From: Terribium retamae
GTDB taxonomy: Bacteria; Pseudomonadota; Alphaproteobacteria; Rhizobiales; Rhizobiaceae
DNA length: 64,000 nt
Assembly (NCBI RefSeq): GCF_022347545.1
Contig: NZ_JAKREW010000004.1
Coordinates: 62,001-126,000 of the forward strand
Direction: 5' to 3'
How positions within the stretch are numbered: position 1 is the stretch's first letter; each line of letters starts with the position of its first letter. Made by a program: the position numbers and the translations under genes. Positions 41,013 through 49,386 of the stretch are shown here, one piece after another. The notes beneath the pieces are model-generated. The model ran no database searches, had not been told where the DNA came from, and worked only from the letters and a program-made list of their open reading frames with translations.

Positions 41013-42014
41013 TCAGGCCGCGCCAACACGCAGCAGATCGTGGAAATGCACCACGCCGACCGGCGTACCACCCTCAACCACCACCAATGCACTGATGTTG
41101 TGTTTGTTGAGCAGCGCAATTGCGGCGCCTGCGAACATCTGTGGCTCGACGGTCTTGGGCGTGCGCGTCATGACCTCGTCGACGGTGGTCTCGGCGAGAT
41201 TGCGATGCAGGTTACGGGCAAGGTCGCCGTCGGTAACGATTCCCGCCAGTTGGCCCTCGCCATCGACGACGCACACACAGCCGACCTTTTTCTGCGCCAG
41301 CGTCATCACCGCTGCCGGCATCTTGGTGCCGAGCGGCACAAGCGGAACCTGCTCACCCGTGCGCATGATCTCGGAAATCAGCGTCAGATTGGCACCGAGC
41401 TGGCCACCGGGGTGGAAGGTGCGGAAATGGTCGGGCGTGAAACCGCGTGCCTCCAGCAAGGCAATTGCCAGCGCATCGCCCATCACCAGTTGCAGCAGCG
41501 TCGAGGTGGTCGGCGCCAGCCCATGCGGGCAGGCCTCCTGCGCCTTCGGCAGCGTCAGCACCACGTCGGCCGCGCGCCCAAGTGCCGATTTTTCGCCTGA
41601 AGTCAGCCCGATCAACGGAATGGAGAACCGCCGCGAATAATCGATGATGCCTTTCAGCTCCAGGCTTTCTCCCGACCACGACAGCGCGATGATGGCGTCG
41701 TCCGGTGCAATCATGCCGAGATCGCCATGATTGGCCTCGACGGGATGTACGAAGAAAGCCGGAGTTCCCGTTGAAGCAAGCGTGGCAGCGATCTTGGAGC
41801 CGATATGGCCGCTCTTGCCAACACCGGTGACGATGACACGACCGGTGATCCGCGACAGGATGTCGACAGCCTGCCCGAAGGGTTCGGCCAAGCCATTTTC
41901 GAGCGCTGCGCTGAGCGCGGCCAATCCCGACTGTTCGGTGGCAACGGTTCTGAGCGCCGAAGCGATGGCGGCCTGACGATCCGCTGGCTTCTTTTTCAAG
42001 CTTGCAGCATGCAT
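41013..42014 (-). CDS. kdsD: Arabinose-5-phosphate isomerase (KpsF/GutQ family)
   Basis: A 333-residue sugar-phosphate isomerase that interconverts ribulose-5-phosphate and arabinose-5-phosphate for Kdo and lipopolysaccharide synthesis. The SIS domain (about residues 40-185) has VIVTGVGKSGHIGSKIAATLASTGTP and the ALSWSGESLELKGII loop. Two CBS domains follow (about 220-333), with VTDGDLARNLHRNL and VVEGGTPVGVVHFHDLLR. The architecture is that of the standard KdsD enzyme. It starts 124 bases from the divergent outer-membrane protein gene. Confidence 0.92.
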   Translation of the reverse strand: MHAASLKKKPADRQAAIASALRTVATEQSGLAALSAALENGLAEPFGQAVDILSRITGRVIVTGVGKSGHIGSKIAATLASTGTPAFFVHPVEANHGDLGMIAPDDAIIALSWSGESLELKGIIDYSRRFSIPLIGLTSGEKSALGRAADVVLTLPKAQEACPHGLAPTTSTLLQLVMGDALAIALLEARGFTPDHFRTFHPGGQLGANLTLISEIMRTGEQVPLVPLGTKMPAAVMTLAQKKVGCVCVVDGEGQLAGIVTDGDLARNLHRNLAETTVDEVMTRTPKTVEPQMFAGAAIALLNKHNISALVVVEGGTPVGVVHFHDLLRVGAA

Positions 42015-42097
42015 GGGCGAAGCGATTATCCTGTCCGCGCGCGTCTGTCCAATTCTATCGACTACGTCTCGTTAAGCGCCTCGAACCTAACACTCCA

Positions 42098-42105
42098 TTA
42101 ACCAT
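42098..42105 (+). promoter_or_regulatory. CtrA-type half-site upstream of the barrel gene
   Basis: TTAACCAT lies 33 bases before the first possible start of the outer-membrane barrel gene, with a second GTTAAG about 25 bases further upstream. A chance match is possible. Confidence 0.3.
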
Positions 42106-42138
42106 CCCCATTTACGGTTCGGTAAGCATGGCGCCGGG

Positions 42139-44061
42139 ATGCGCCACAACCGTGTGGTAACGATGTCGCGTGTCCAACCCGACCAGAGCCGTGGAAGGAT
42201 AGCGGCCAGCGCTTTGCTGGCGGCGACAGCTCTGCCATTGCTGCTGGGGATGCCAGCCTCAGCCCAACAGCTCGATCTGCGCGGCCCTCTTGACGACCAA
42301 CGCCTGGCACAGGTTCAACCGCTTGATCGGCAAGCGGGCGACCAACCCGTGACGCCTGGCCAGCAACCAAACAACCAAGCCCCTGGCACCCTGCCGACTC
42401 CGAGACTGCCGGCGGCCACAGGCATCCCGTCGCCGGCCTATCGGCCTGCGAGCCCCGGCGCATTGCCCGACAACCCCGATGTGTTGAATGCCGCGCCGGC
42501 TGACGGCCCGGACCAGGTCGACGCGACCGGCAATCCGATCCAACCCGGAACCGCTGGTGCCAACGGGACAGGTAGCTGGACGCCCGCCACAACCTTCGAC
42601 GCTCAAGCCGCGCCGGACCCCCGGCGCGCGGCAGGAACCGGGACAGGGTCGAGGACGCCTGCGACGCAAACGCGCGCGCGATCACGGGCTGAACGCGCAC
42701 AAGGCGACCCTGCAACCGCCGAAGAAGCTGAACAGGCAACCGGCCGCGCCGCCACCCGAGGTAATGCCCTTCGTCGACCGGGACAGGCGCCTGCAGAGCA
42801 GGAAGCGGCAACGGTGGAAAATCCCAATCTGCGCAACAGGACCATCGATGCCGAAGATCGCCAGCTGATTGATCCACGCGAAGTACGCACCGGTTCCATC
42901 GAAAACGGGCGTCTGCAGCGCGACGACGATCCCTATGCGCCGCTCGGCATCAAGGCTGGCACCTTCACTCTGAGGCCTTCGCTCGAACAAGGTGTTCTCG
43001 CCACCTCCAACGCCGACAACAGCGCCTCTGGCCGCTCGGCAACAATTTCGGAAAGTACGCTCCGCCTTAACGCGGTGTCCGACTGGGCCACCAATTCGGC
43101 CACCGTCGATGGCAACATCAATTATCGCAAAAGCCTTTCCGGCCAGGATGTGAAGGAGTGGCGCGGCCGCCTGGAAGGTACTCTCAATGTCGACCTCGAC
43201 CATGACTGGCGCGCCATCGGCAGGCTAGGTTTCGAGACAGCTCCGGAAGGTGCCACCTCGCCGGAAGGCGTGGAGGGTGCAACCACCCAGCCGCAGCGCA
43301 AGACCTTCACCGGCAGCCTGGCGCTCCAAAAGGAAGTCGGCAAGCTGCGATTGGGCCTCACGGGTGAGGCCGAGCGCAGCGTCTATGGCGACGCGACCCT
43401 AGGCGACGGCACCATCCAGTCGCAGGAAACACGCAACTCGACCCTCTACACCGCGACCCTGCGCGGCGGTTATCAGATCTCGCCGGCGCTGACCCCCTTC
43501 GCAGAACTCGAGATCGGCCACCGAGCGTTCGACGAAAAGGTCGACCTCAATGGTTACGAACGTTCTTCCAACCGGCTTGGCGTACGCGGCGGTGTCGAGC
43601 TTGACCTGGGCGAAAAGTTGAATGGCGAGATGTCGGTCGGCTGGCTTCGCCAGGGTTTCGACGACAACCGTCTCGATCCGATCTCCGGAGCCACCGTGGC
43701 CGCAGATTTGCGTTGGTCGCCGGTACGCGGCACCATTGTGGGACTGGCCGGAGAAACCGTCTTGGAAGACTCCACCACGCCCGGCCAGAGCGGATCGGTG
43801 CTTTACACGTCCACGCTCCGGCTGGAACGGCAGATGCGTGCCAACCTCACCGGCAACACCGCCTTCGGCTTGTCTTATCGCGACTACGAAGGCACAGGCG
43901 ACCACGATCTGATCTACAGCGCCCAGATCGGCGCAACGTGGTGGCTCAACCGTTATCTCGGCCTCACGTCCTACCTGCGGCACGAGCGGCTGAGCAGCAA
44001 CATTGAAGGCCGCGACAGCAAGACCAACAGTGTCTATCTGGGCTTGACCGTCCAGCGCTGA
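42139..44061 (+). CDS. Outer-membrane beta-barrel protein with a disordered N-terminal region
   Basis: A 640-residue (or 632, if ATG 42163 is used) exported protein. The signal peptide ends near PASAQQ. Residues about 40-265 are Pro/Gln/Ala/Arg-rich and look disordered. From about 270 on, alternating hydrophobic strands with Gly and aromatic residues form a barrel: TFTLRPSLEQGVLATSNADN, then strand pairs such as LYTATLRGGYQIS and FGLSYRDYEGTGDHD. The last residues, SVYLGLTVQR, end near a barrel-type motif but with a terminal Arg. I do not recognise a named family. Other rhizobia have similar long barrel proteins. Confidence 0.75.
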   Translation: MRHNRVVTMSRVQPDQSRGRIAASALLAATALPLLLGMPASAQQLDLRGPLDDQRLAQVQPLDRQAGDQPVTPGQQPNNQAPGTLPTPRLPAATGIPSPAYRPASPGALPDNPDVLNAAPADGPDQVDATGNPIQPGTAGANGTGSWTPATTFDAQAAPDPRRAAGTGTGSRTPATQTRARSRAERAQGDPATAEEAEQATGRAATRGNALRRPGQAPAEQEAATVENPNLRNRTIDAEDRQLIDPREVRTGSIENGRLQRDDDPYAPLGIKAGTFTLRPSLEQGVLATSNADNSASGRSATISESTLRLNAVSDWATNSATVDGNINYRKSLSGQDVKEWRGRLEGTLNVDLDHDWRAIGRLGFETAPEGATSPEGVEGATTQPQRKTFTGSLALQKEVGKLRLGLTGEAERSVYGDATLGDGTIQSQETRNSTLYTATLRGGYQISPALTPFAELEIGHRAFDEKVDLNGYERSSNRLGVRGGVELDLGEKLNGEMSVGWLRQGFDDNRLDPISGATVAADLRWSPVRGTIVGLAGETVLEDSTTPGQSGSVLYTSTLRLERQMRANLTGNTAFGLSYRDYEGTGDHDLIYSAQIGATWWLNRYLGLTSYLRHERLSSNIEGRDSKTNSVYLGLTVQR

Positions 44062-44079
44062 TCGATCACCAAAGAAAAA

Positions 44080-44099
44080 GGCCGGTGATCCACCCGGCC
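44080..44099 (-). terminator. Intrinsic terminator of galU
   Basis: GGCCGG and CCGGCC arms around an eight-base loop. Read on the minus strand the hairpin is followed by five T and more T-rich sequence. It lies 41 bases past the galU stop. Confidence 0.75.
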
Positions 44100-44140
44100 G
44101 TTCCCTGCCTCGTTAATCGCCAGGCTGCAGTCGCCTCGGC

Positions 44141-45025
44141 TCAGGCCTTGTCATATTCATCGAGCAAAGTGCGGATGACACCGGCCATGCTGCGGGCGGT
44201 ACCCTCGCGCCATAATGCGAAGGCGACATTTGCCTCGACGAAGCCTTCCGGCGAGCCGCAATCGAAGGTACGGCCCCGATAGTGGTAGCCGTAGAAGGAC
44301 TGGTTGTTCATCAGCTTGAGCATGCCGTCAGTGAGCTGTATCTCATTGCCCGCGCCACGCTCCTGGTTTTCCAGGATCTGGAAGATCTCCGGCTGCAGGA
44401 TGTAGCGGCCATTGATGTAGAAATTCGACGGCGCGGTGCCCTTCTTCGGTTTCTCCACCATCTCGGTGATGCGGAAACCGGTATGCGTGTCCTCCCCGCG
44501 GCCGACGATCCCATATTTATGCGCTTCCGCGGGGTCACATTCCTGCACAGCGATGATGTTGTTGCCCGTCTCTTCATAAAGCTCAACCATGCCCTTCATA
44601 CAGCTCTTCTGCGACTGCATGATCATGTCGGGCAGCAACAGCGCGAAAGGCTCGTCGCCGACCAGTTCTCGCGCGCACCATACGGCGTGGCCGAGGCCCA
44701 GCGGCACCTGCTGGCGGGTGAAGGAGGTCTGTCCCGGCGCCGGTTGCAGGCTCTGCAGGCGCGACAGCACCTCGTCCTTGCCGCGCTGGGCAAGCGTGTC
44801 ATAGAGCTCGAACTGAACGTCGAAATGGTCCTCGATGACCGCCTTGTTGCGGCCAGTGACAAAAATGAAGTGTTCGATGCCTGCTTCGCGCGCTTCGTCC
44901 ACGACATATTGGATGACGGGTCTGTCGACGACAGTCAGCATTTCCTTCGGGATGGCCTTGGTGGCGGGAAGAAATCGCGTGCCGAGACCGGCGACGGGGA
45001 AAACTGCCTTTCTGACTTTTCTCAT
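44141..45025 (-). CDS. galU: UTP-glucose-1-phosphate uridylyltransferase
   Basis: A 294-residue nucleotidyltransferase making UDP-glucose from glucose-1-phosphate and UTP. Motifs: [31 protein letters not shown] with the nucleotide-binding Gly-rich loop and catalytic Lys, [20 protein letters not shown] with the metal Asp, and [15 protein letters not shown]-glucose feeds exopolysaccharide, cyclic glucan and lipopolysaccharide synthesis, which fits the envelope genes around it. The gene is monocistronic, with a good terminator. Confidence 0.94.
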   Translation of the reverse strand: MRKVRKAVFPVAGLGTRFLPATKAIPKEMLTVVDRPVIQYVVDEAREAGIEHFIFVTGRNKAVIEDHFDVQFELYDTLAQRGKDEVLSRLQSLQPAPGQTSFTRQQVPLGLGHAVWCARELVGDEPFALLLPDMIMQSQKSCMKGMVELYEETGNNIIAVQECDPAEAHKYGIVGRGEDTHTGFRITEMVEKPKKGTAPSNFYINGRYILQPEIFQILENQERGAGNEIQLTDGMLKLMNNQSFYGYHYRGRTFDCGSPEGFVEANVAFALWREGTARSMAGVIRTLLDEYDKA

Positions 45026-45216
45026 CGATCCTCATCCGTTGCGGACTGCACGTTTGCCGGGACATTTTCATGCCCGAATTGAAGACTAGTGAACAGCCGG
45101 AGGCTTCCTGTCAAAATTTGTATCGGTCGTGTTTTTGTGGCCCGGCCGCTCTATGGTAAACCAAATCCTAACCGGGTTCGGCGATGAATGCTCTTCCTGA
45201 GATCGAAATGGAGGAC

Positions 45217-46443
45217 ATGATGCCCTTTCGCACCGCCGTTAAGCGCCTTGCCAGTCTTGCCTCGGCGACGGCGCTGTCGATTGCCCTGTTGATCCCAACG
45301 GGGCCTGCGCAAGCCGATGCCGGCTTCCGCAACTGGATCGCCTCGTTCCGCGCCACCGCCATTCAATCAGGCGTGTCTGGCGCGGTCTACGATGCCGCGT
45401 TCCGCAATATCAAGGATCCCGATTTGGAAGTGCTGGAAAAGGCTCGTTTCCAGCCTGAATTTACCGCTCCCGCCTGGGACTACTTCGACAATCGCGTGCA
45501 TGAGCAGTCGATCGCCAACGGTCAGGCGATGGCACGCAAGTGGAAACCTTGGCTGGACAAGATCGAAGCCCGCTTTGGTGTAGACCGCTACATCTTGCTC
45601 GCCATCTGGTCGATGGAATCGAACTATGGCGAGATGCTGAAGCGTGACGATGTCATGCGCAACGTCATCCGTTCGCTGGCCACACTCGGCTATGGCGACA
45701 AGAAGCGTTCCAAGTTTGCCCGCACCCAATTGGTCGCGGCACTGAAGATCCTGCAGACCGGCGACATCGACGAAAGCCACCTGCAGGGCTCGTGGGCTGG
45801 CGCCATGGGTCACACCCAGTTCATCCCCACCAGCTACCAGGCCTATGCGGTCGATTTCGACGGCAATGGCCGCCGCGACATCTGGACTTCCGTGCCGGAC
45901 GCACTGGCCACCGCTGCCAATCTCCTGAAGAAGAACGGTTGGCAGGCGGGCAAGACCTGGGGCTATGAAGTCTCCCTGCCCGACGGCAAGATGCCAGGCG
46001 GCTCCATGTCGCTTTCAAAATGGCAATCGATCGGTGTTGCCCGTGCCAGCGGAAAGCCCTTCCGGAACGGCGCGGACAGGGCCGAACTGAAGCTGCCGGG
46101 CGGCCGCCAAGGTCCAGCCTTTCTGGTGACCCGCAACTTTTCGGTGATCAAGCGCTACAACAACGCAGATAAATACGCATTCGCCGTCGGCCTGCTGGCC
46201 GATCAGATCGCGGGCTACGGTACGCTGGTAAACGATTGGAAGCGCCCCTTCACCAAGCTCAGCTTCGCCGAAAAACAGGAACTGCAGCAGCGTCTGGCCG
46301 ATCATGGTTATTACAGCGGCAATTTCGACGGCAAGATCGGCCAGGCGTCCAAGGACGCCATCATGGCTTACCAAGCCAAGGTTGGCTTGACCCCGGACGG
46401 TCATCCGAGCATGGAAGTTCTGAAGACGCTGCGACAGCGCTAA
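45217..46443 (+). CDS. Lytic murein transglycosylase (MltB/SLT_2 family) with peptidoglycan-binding domain
   Basis: A 408-residue exported enzyme. The signal peptide is about residues 1-34. The GH103-type catalytic domain has ILLAIWSMESNYGEM with the catalytic Glu, GSWAGAMGHTQFIPTSY, and GYEVSLPDGKM. The C-terminal 60 residues form a peptidoglycan-binding domain: EKQELQQRLADHGYYSGNFDGKIG. It cleaves glycan strands to 1,6-anhydro products. The ATG pair at 45217/45220 has a strong GGAGG just upstream, so the earlier ATG at 45184 is less likely. The DUF459 gene follows. Confidence 0.9.
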   Translation: MMPFRTAVKRLASLASATALSIALLIPTGPAQADAGFRNWIASFRATAIQSGVSGAVYDAAFRNIKDPDLEVLEKARFQPEFTAPAWDYFDNRVHEQSIANGQAMARKWKPWLDKIEARFGVDRYILLAIWSMESNYGEMLKRDDVMRNVIRSLATLGYGDKKRSKFARTQLVAALKILQTGDIDESHLQGSWAGAMGHTQFIPTSYQAYAVDFDGNGRRDIWTSVPDALATAANLLKKNGWQAGKTWGYEVSLPDGKMPGGSMSLSKWQSIGVARASGKPFRNGADRAELKLPGGRQGPAFLVTRNFSVIKRYNNADKYAFAVGLLADQIAGYGTLVNDWKRPFTKLSFAEKQELQQRLADHGYYSGNFDGKIGQASKDAIMAYQAKVGLTPDGHPSMEVLKTLRQR

Positions 46444-46466
46444 GCATTCGGCAAACGCAAGCGAAT

Positions 46467-46490
46467 GACCCGGTTATGGCCGGGTCTTCG
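46467..46490 (+). terminator. Hairpin after the lytic transglycosylase gene
   Basis: GACCCGG and CCGGGTC arms with a six-base loop, then TTCGT. It covers the first ATG (46465) of the longest frame for the next gene, arguing that translation starts further on. Confidence 0.5.
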
Positions 46491-46509
46491 TAGAAAAAGG
46501 AGAGGCGGT

Positions 46510-47721
46510 TTGGAGGCGGCAACGCGCTCGATGGCTGGATTTCGTCGGCTGCCGCTCCTCCTCGTCGCGGCCGCCGTTCTGATTGTCGGCGCCGCCACAG
46601 CATTCCACGCCCCGGCTTTCGCCCAGGAAGAGGAAGCGCGGCCCTGGTCTCTGCGGGATCTGTTCTTCCCTCGTCGCAGCGAACGCGTGGCACCTCCGCC
46701 GGATGTCCGCTTCCCGCCTCGTCCCAAAAAGAAGAAGCCAGTCGTGCGCAAGCCGGCGGAGCCGCAGGTGCCGGTGGTGGAAAAGGCACCAGACGCCCGC
46801 ACAATCCTCGTCATCGGCGACTTCATGGCAAGCGGCCTTGCCGAGGGTCTCAACGAGGTCTTCGCCAACAATCCTGCTATCCGCGTCGCCGACAAGGCGA
46901 AGGGCTCCTCCGGCTTCGTGCGCGACGACGTCTATAACTGGCCACAGGAGATCGCAGGCGTCCTCGCGACCGAAAAGCCGGCCGCAGTCATCGTCATGAT
47001 GGGTTCCAACGACCGCCAGCAGATGAAGGTTGGCGAGGAGCGCGAACAGCCGCGCACGGAAGTGTGGACGAAGGCCTATGAACTGCGCACCGAGGCACTT
47101 GCCAAAGCGCTGGCCAACTCCAAGATTCCCTATCTGTGGGTCGGCATGCCGGCTTTCAAGACACAAAAGATGACCGCAGATATGCTGGCCTTCAACGGCA
47201 TCTATCGTGGCGCCGCCGAAGCCTACAATGGGGAATTCGTCGACATTTGGGACGGTTTCGTCGACGAGAACGGTGCTTTCGTCTCGACCGGCCCGGACGT
47301 CAACGGCCAGCCGGTGCGCCTGCGTGCCGATGACGGCATCAACATGACGCGCGGCGGCAAGCGCAAGCTCGCCTTCTATGCCGAGAAGCCGCTGTTGAAA
47401 ATCCTCGGCCTGTCAGCGCCGACGGCCCCGGCATCATTGCCCGCCGGTCCTTTGCCGTCGGGACAACCGGTGACGCCGGCTGCACCGATGCCAGTCGACC
47501 GCACCGACCCCATTGCCCTTGGCGACCCGGCACTGGACGGGGGAACGGAGCTGATGGGCGCAACGCCGCCGGCAAAACCCGCTCTCGTGCTTCCAGGAGA
47601 AAAACTGGCGGTCCGAGGCATCGCGCCAGCCGCTTCGCCCGGCCGCGCCGATGACTTCGGCGGGGCAGCGGCGAGTGTGCCGGCGCGAGAAACGACCAAT
47701 GCGATTAAGGTAAGAGAGTAG
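46510..47721 (+). CDS. DUF459 (SGNH hydrolase-like) exported protein
   Basis: Translation probably starts at TTG 46510, which has an AAAGGAGAGG ribosome site; ATG 46465 lies in a hairpin and ATG 46531 has no ribosome site. The resulting 403-residue chain has a signal-anchor segment (about residues 10-35), a Lys/Pro-rich stretch, then an SGNH domain: RTILVIGDFMASGLAEGL, AVIVMMGSNDRQQM, and YNGEFVDIWDGFVDENG. The C-terminal 100 residues are Pro/Ala-rich. In the first SGNH block the nucleophile would be Ser of MASG rather than GDS, as is usual in DUF459. It is probably an envelope acetylesterase or cell-wall modifier. Confidence 0.78.
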   Translation: MEAATRSMAGFRRLPLLLVAAAVLIVGAATAFHAPAFAQEEEARPWSLRDLFFPRRSERVAPPPDVRFPPRPKKKKPVVRKPAEPQVPVVEKAPDARTILVIGDFMASGLAEGLNEVFANNPAIRVADKAKGSSGFVRDDVYNWPQEIAGVLATEKPAAVIVMMGSNDRQQMKVGEEREQPRTEVWTKAYELRTEALAKALANSKIPYLWVGMPAFKTQKMTADMLAFNGIYRGAAEAYNGEFVDIWDGFVDENGAFVSTGPDVNGQPVRLRADDGINMTRGGKRKLAFYAEKPLLKILGLSAPTAPASLPAGPLPSGQPVTPAAPMPVDRTDPIALGDPALDGGTELMGATPPAKPALVLPGEKLAVRGIAPAASPGRADDFGGAAASVPARETTNAIKVRE

Positions 47722-47722
47722 C

Positions 47723-47776
47723 GAGTAGCCAATAGTAAGTAGTGATAAGGAGCCCCCTACTCGCTATTGGCTATTC
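47723..47776. repeat. Heptad-type inverted repeat (GAGTAG/AATAG family), copy 1
   Basis: Left arm GAGTAGCCAATAGTAAGTAG (47723-47742) pairs with 47757-47776 at 17 of 20 positions. The left arm is built from heptads ending in AGTAG or AATAG. It sits directly behind the DUF459 stop and just before the gltD stop. A related element lies at 61706-61779. Confidence 0.6.
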
Positions 47777-47783
47777 ACCCGTT

Positions 47784-49238
47784 TCAGCGTGGCAGCACGC
47801 TTGAGCCGGTCAACGCTTCGTCGATAGCCCGCGCCGCCTGACGGCCCTCGCGGATCGCCCACACCACCAGCGACTGCCCACGGCGTATGTCGCCGGCAGC
47901 ATAGAGCCGGTCAACGCTGGTGCGGTAATCCTGATCGTTGGCAGCGACATTCTTCGAACGGCGCGCGTCCGTGACGATTTCAAGCTTCCCATCCAGTTCC
48001 GCCGTCACGGCGCCATCGATCGGGCCGGCGAAACCGATGGCGATGAAGGCGAGGTCGGCGCGGATGACGAATTCCGTGCCGGGGATCGGCTTGCGCTTCT
48101 CGTCCACCTCGCAGCACTTCACACCGGTGAGCTGACCTTCCTCGCCGATGAATTCCAGCGTCGCGACCTGGAACTCGCGCTCGGCACCTTCGGCCTGGCT
48201 CGACGAGGTGCGCATCTTGGTCGCCCAATAAGGCCAGACCGAAAGCTTGTCTTCCTTCTCCGGAGGCTGTGGACGGATGTCGAGCTGAGTGACCCGCACC
48301 GCCCCCTGGCGGAAGGCGGTTCCGACGCAGTCGGAAGCCGTATCACCGCCGCCGACGACCACGACATGCTGGCCGGATGCCACGATCGGCCGCGACGGCC
48401 AAGCGACCGACTGGATGTCTTCGCCGCCGACACGCTTGTTCTGCTGGACGAGGTAAGGCATCGCGTCATGCACGCCTTCGAGATCGTCGCCAGGGATGCC
48501 GGCAGGACGTGGCGTTTCCGAACCGCCGCAATAGAGCACTGCATCATATTCGGCGAGCAATTCCTCGACCTTCTTGTCGACGCCGACATTGACGCCACAA
48601 TGGAAGGTCACGCCTTCACCCGCCATCTGCTCGATACGACGGTCGATATAGTGCTTCTCCATCTTGAAGTCGGGAATGCCGAAACGCAGCAGCCCGCCTG
48701 GACGGCTCTCGCGCTCGTAAACATGCACGTCATGCCCGGCGCGACCAAGCTGCTGTGCCGCCGCCATGCCAGCCGGACCCGAACCGATGACGGCAACCTT
48801 CTTGCCGGTCTTCTTTTCCGGCGGATAGGGTCGAACATAGCCGGTCTCATAGGCCTTGTCGGCAAGCGCCTGCTCCACCGTCTTGATAGCGACTGGAATG
48901 TCTTCCAGGTTCAGCGTGCAGGCTTCCTCGCAAGGCGCGGGGCAGATGCGGCCGGTGAATTCCGGGAAATTGTTGGTCGAATGCAGATTGCGGATCGCCG
49001 CGTCCCAGTCGCCATTGTAGACGAGATCGTTCCAGTCCGGAATCTGGTTGTGGATCGGACAGCCCGTCGGGCCGTGACAGAAGGGAATGCCGCAATCCAT
49101 GCAGCGCGCGGCCTGCTTCTCGACTTCTGGCTGCGACATCGGCAGCGTGAACTCGCGAAAATGCCGGATACGATCGGATGCCGGCTGGTACTTGTGCACC
49201 TGCCGGTCGATCTCGAGAAAACCTGTTACCTTGCCCAT
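47784..49238 (-). CDS. gltD: Glutamate synthase small (beta) subunit
   Basis: A 484-residue NADPH-dependent flavoprotein subunit. The N-terminal iron-sulfur region has CMDCGIPFCHGPTGCPIHN and CPAPCEEACTLN. The FAD site follows as KVAVIGSGPAGMAAAQQLGRAGHDVHVYE, and the NADPH site as HVVVVGGGDTASDCVGTA. It passes electrons from NADPH to GltB for glutamate formation from glutamine and 2-oxoglutarate. ATG 49238 gives the usual MGKVTGFLE start. It lies 148 bases downstream of gltB on the same strand. Confidence 0.95.
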   Translation of the reverse strand: MGKVTGFLEIDRQVHKYQPASDRIRHFREFTLPMSQPEVEKQAARCMDCGIPFCHGPTGCPIHNQIPDWNDLVYNGDWDAAIRNLHSTNNFPEFTGRICPAPCEEACTLNLEDIPVAIKTVEQALADKAYETGYVRPYPPEKKTGKKVAVIGSGPAGMAAAQQLGRAGHDVHVYERESRPGGLLRFGIPDFKMEKHYIDRRIEQMAGEGVTFHCGVNVGVDKKVEELLAEYDAVLYCGGSETPRPAGIPGDDLEGVHDAMPYLVQQNKRVGGEDIQSVAWPSRPIVASGQHVVVVGGGDTASDCVGTAFRQGAVRVTQLDIRPQPPEKEDKLSVWPYWATKMRTSSSQAEGAEREFQVATLEFIGEEGQLTGVKCCEVDEKRKPIPGTEFVIRADLAFIAIGFAGPIDGAVTAELDGKLEIVTDARRSKNVAANDQDYRTSVDRLYAAGDIRRGQSLVVWAIREGRQAARAIDEALTGSSVLPR

Positions 49239-49386
49239 GTCTCGGTTCCTGTAGAGCACGTGGCGGGGTTACCGCCGCACCCGTTATCCTCATCCGGTCG
49301 CAAGCGCAACCGCGGGATCGGGTCATTGATTGGCTGTATCGTGTGACGGTTGCCGGGAAGCGCATGCTTCCCGGCTGACCGGACGC

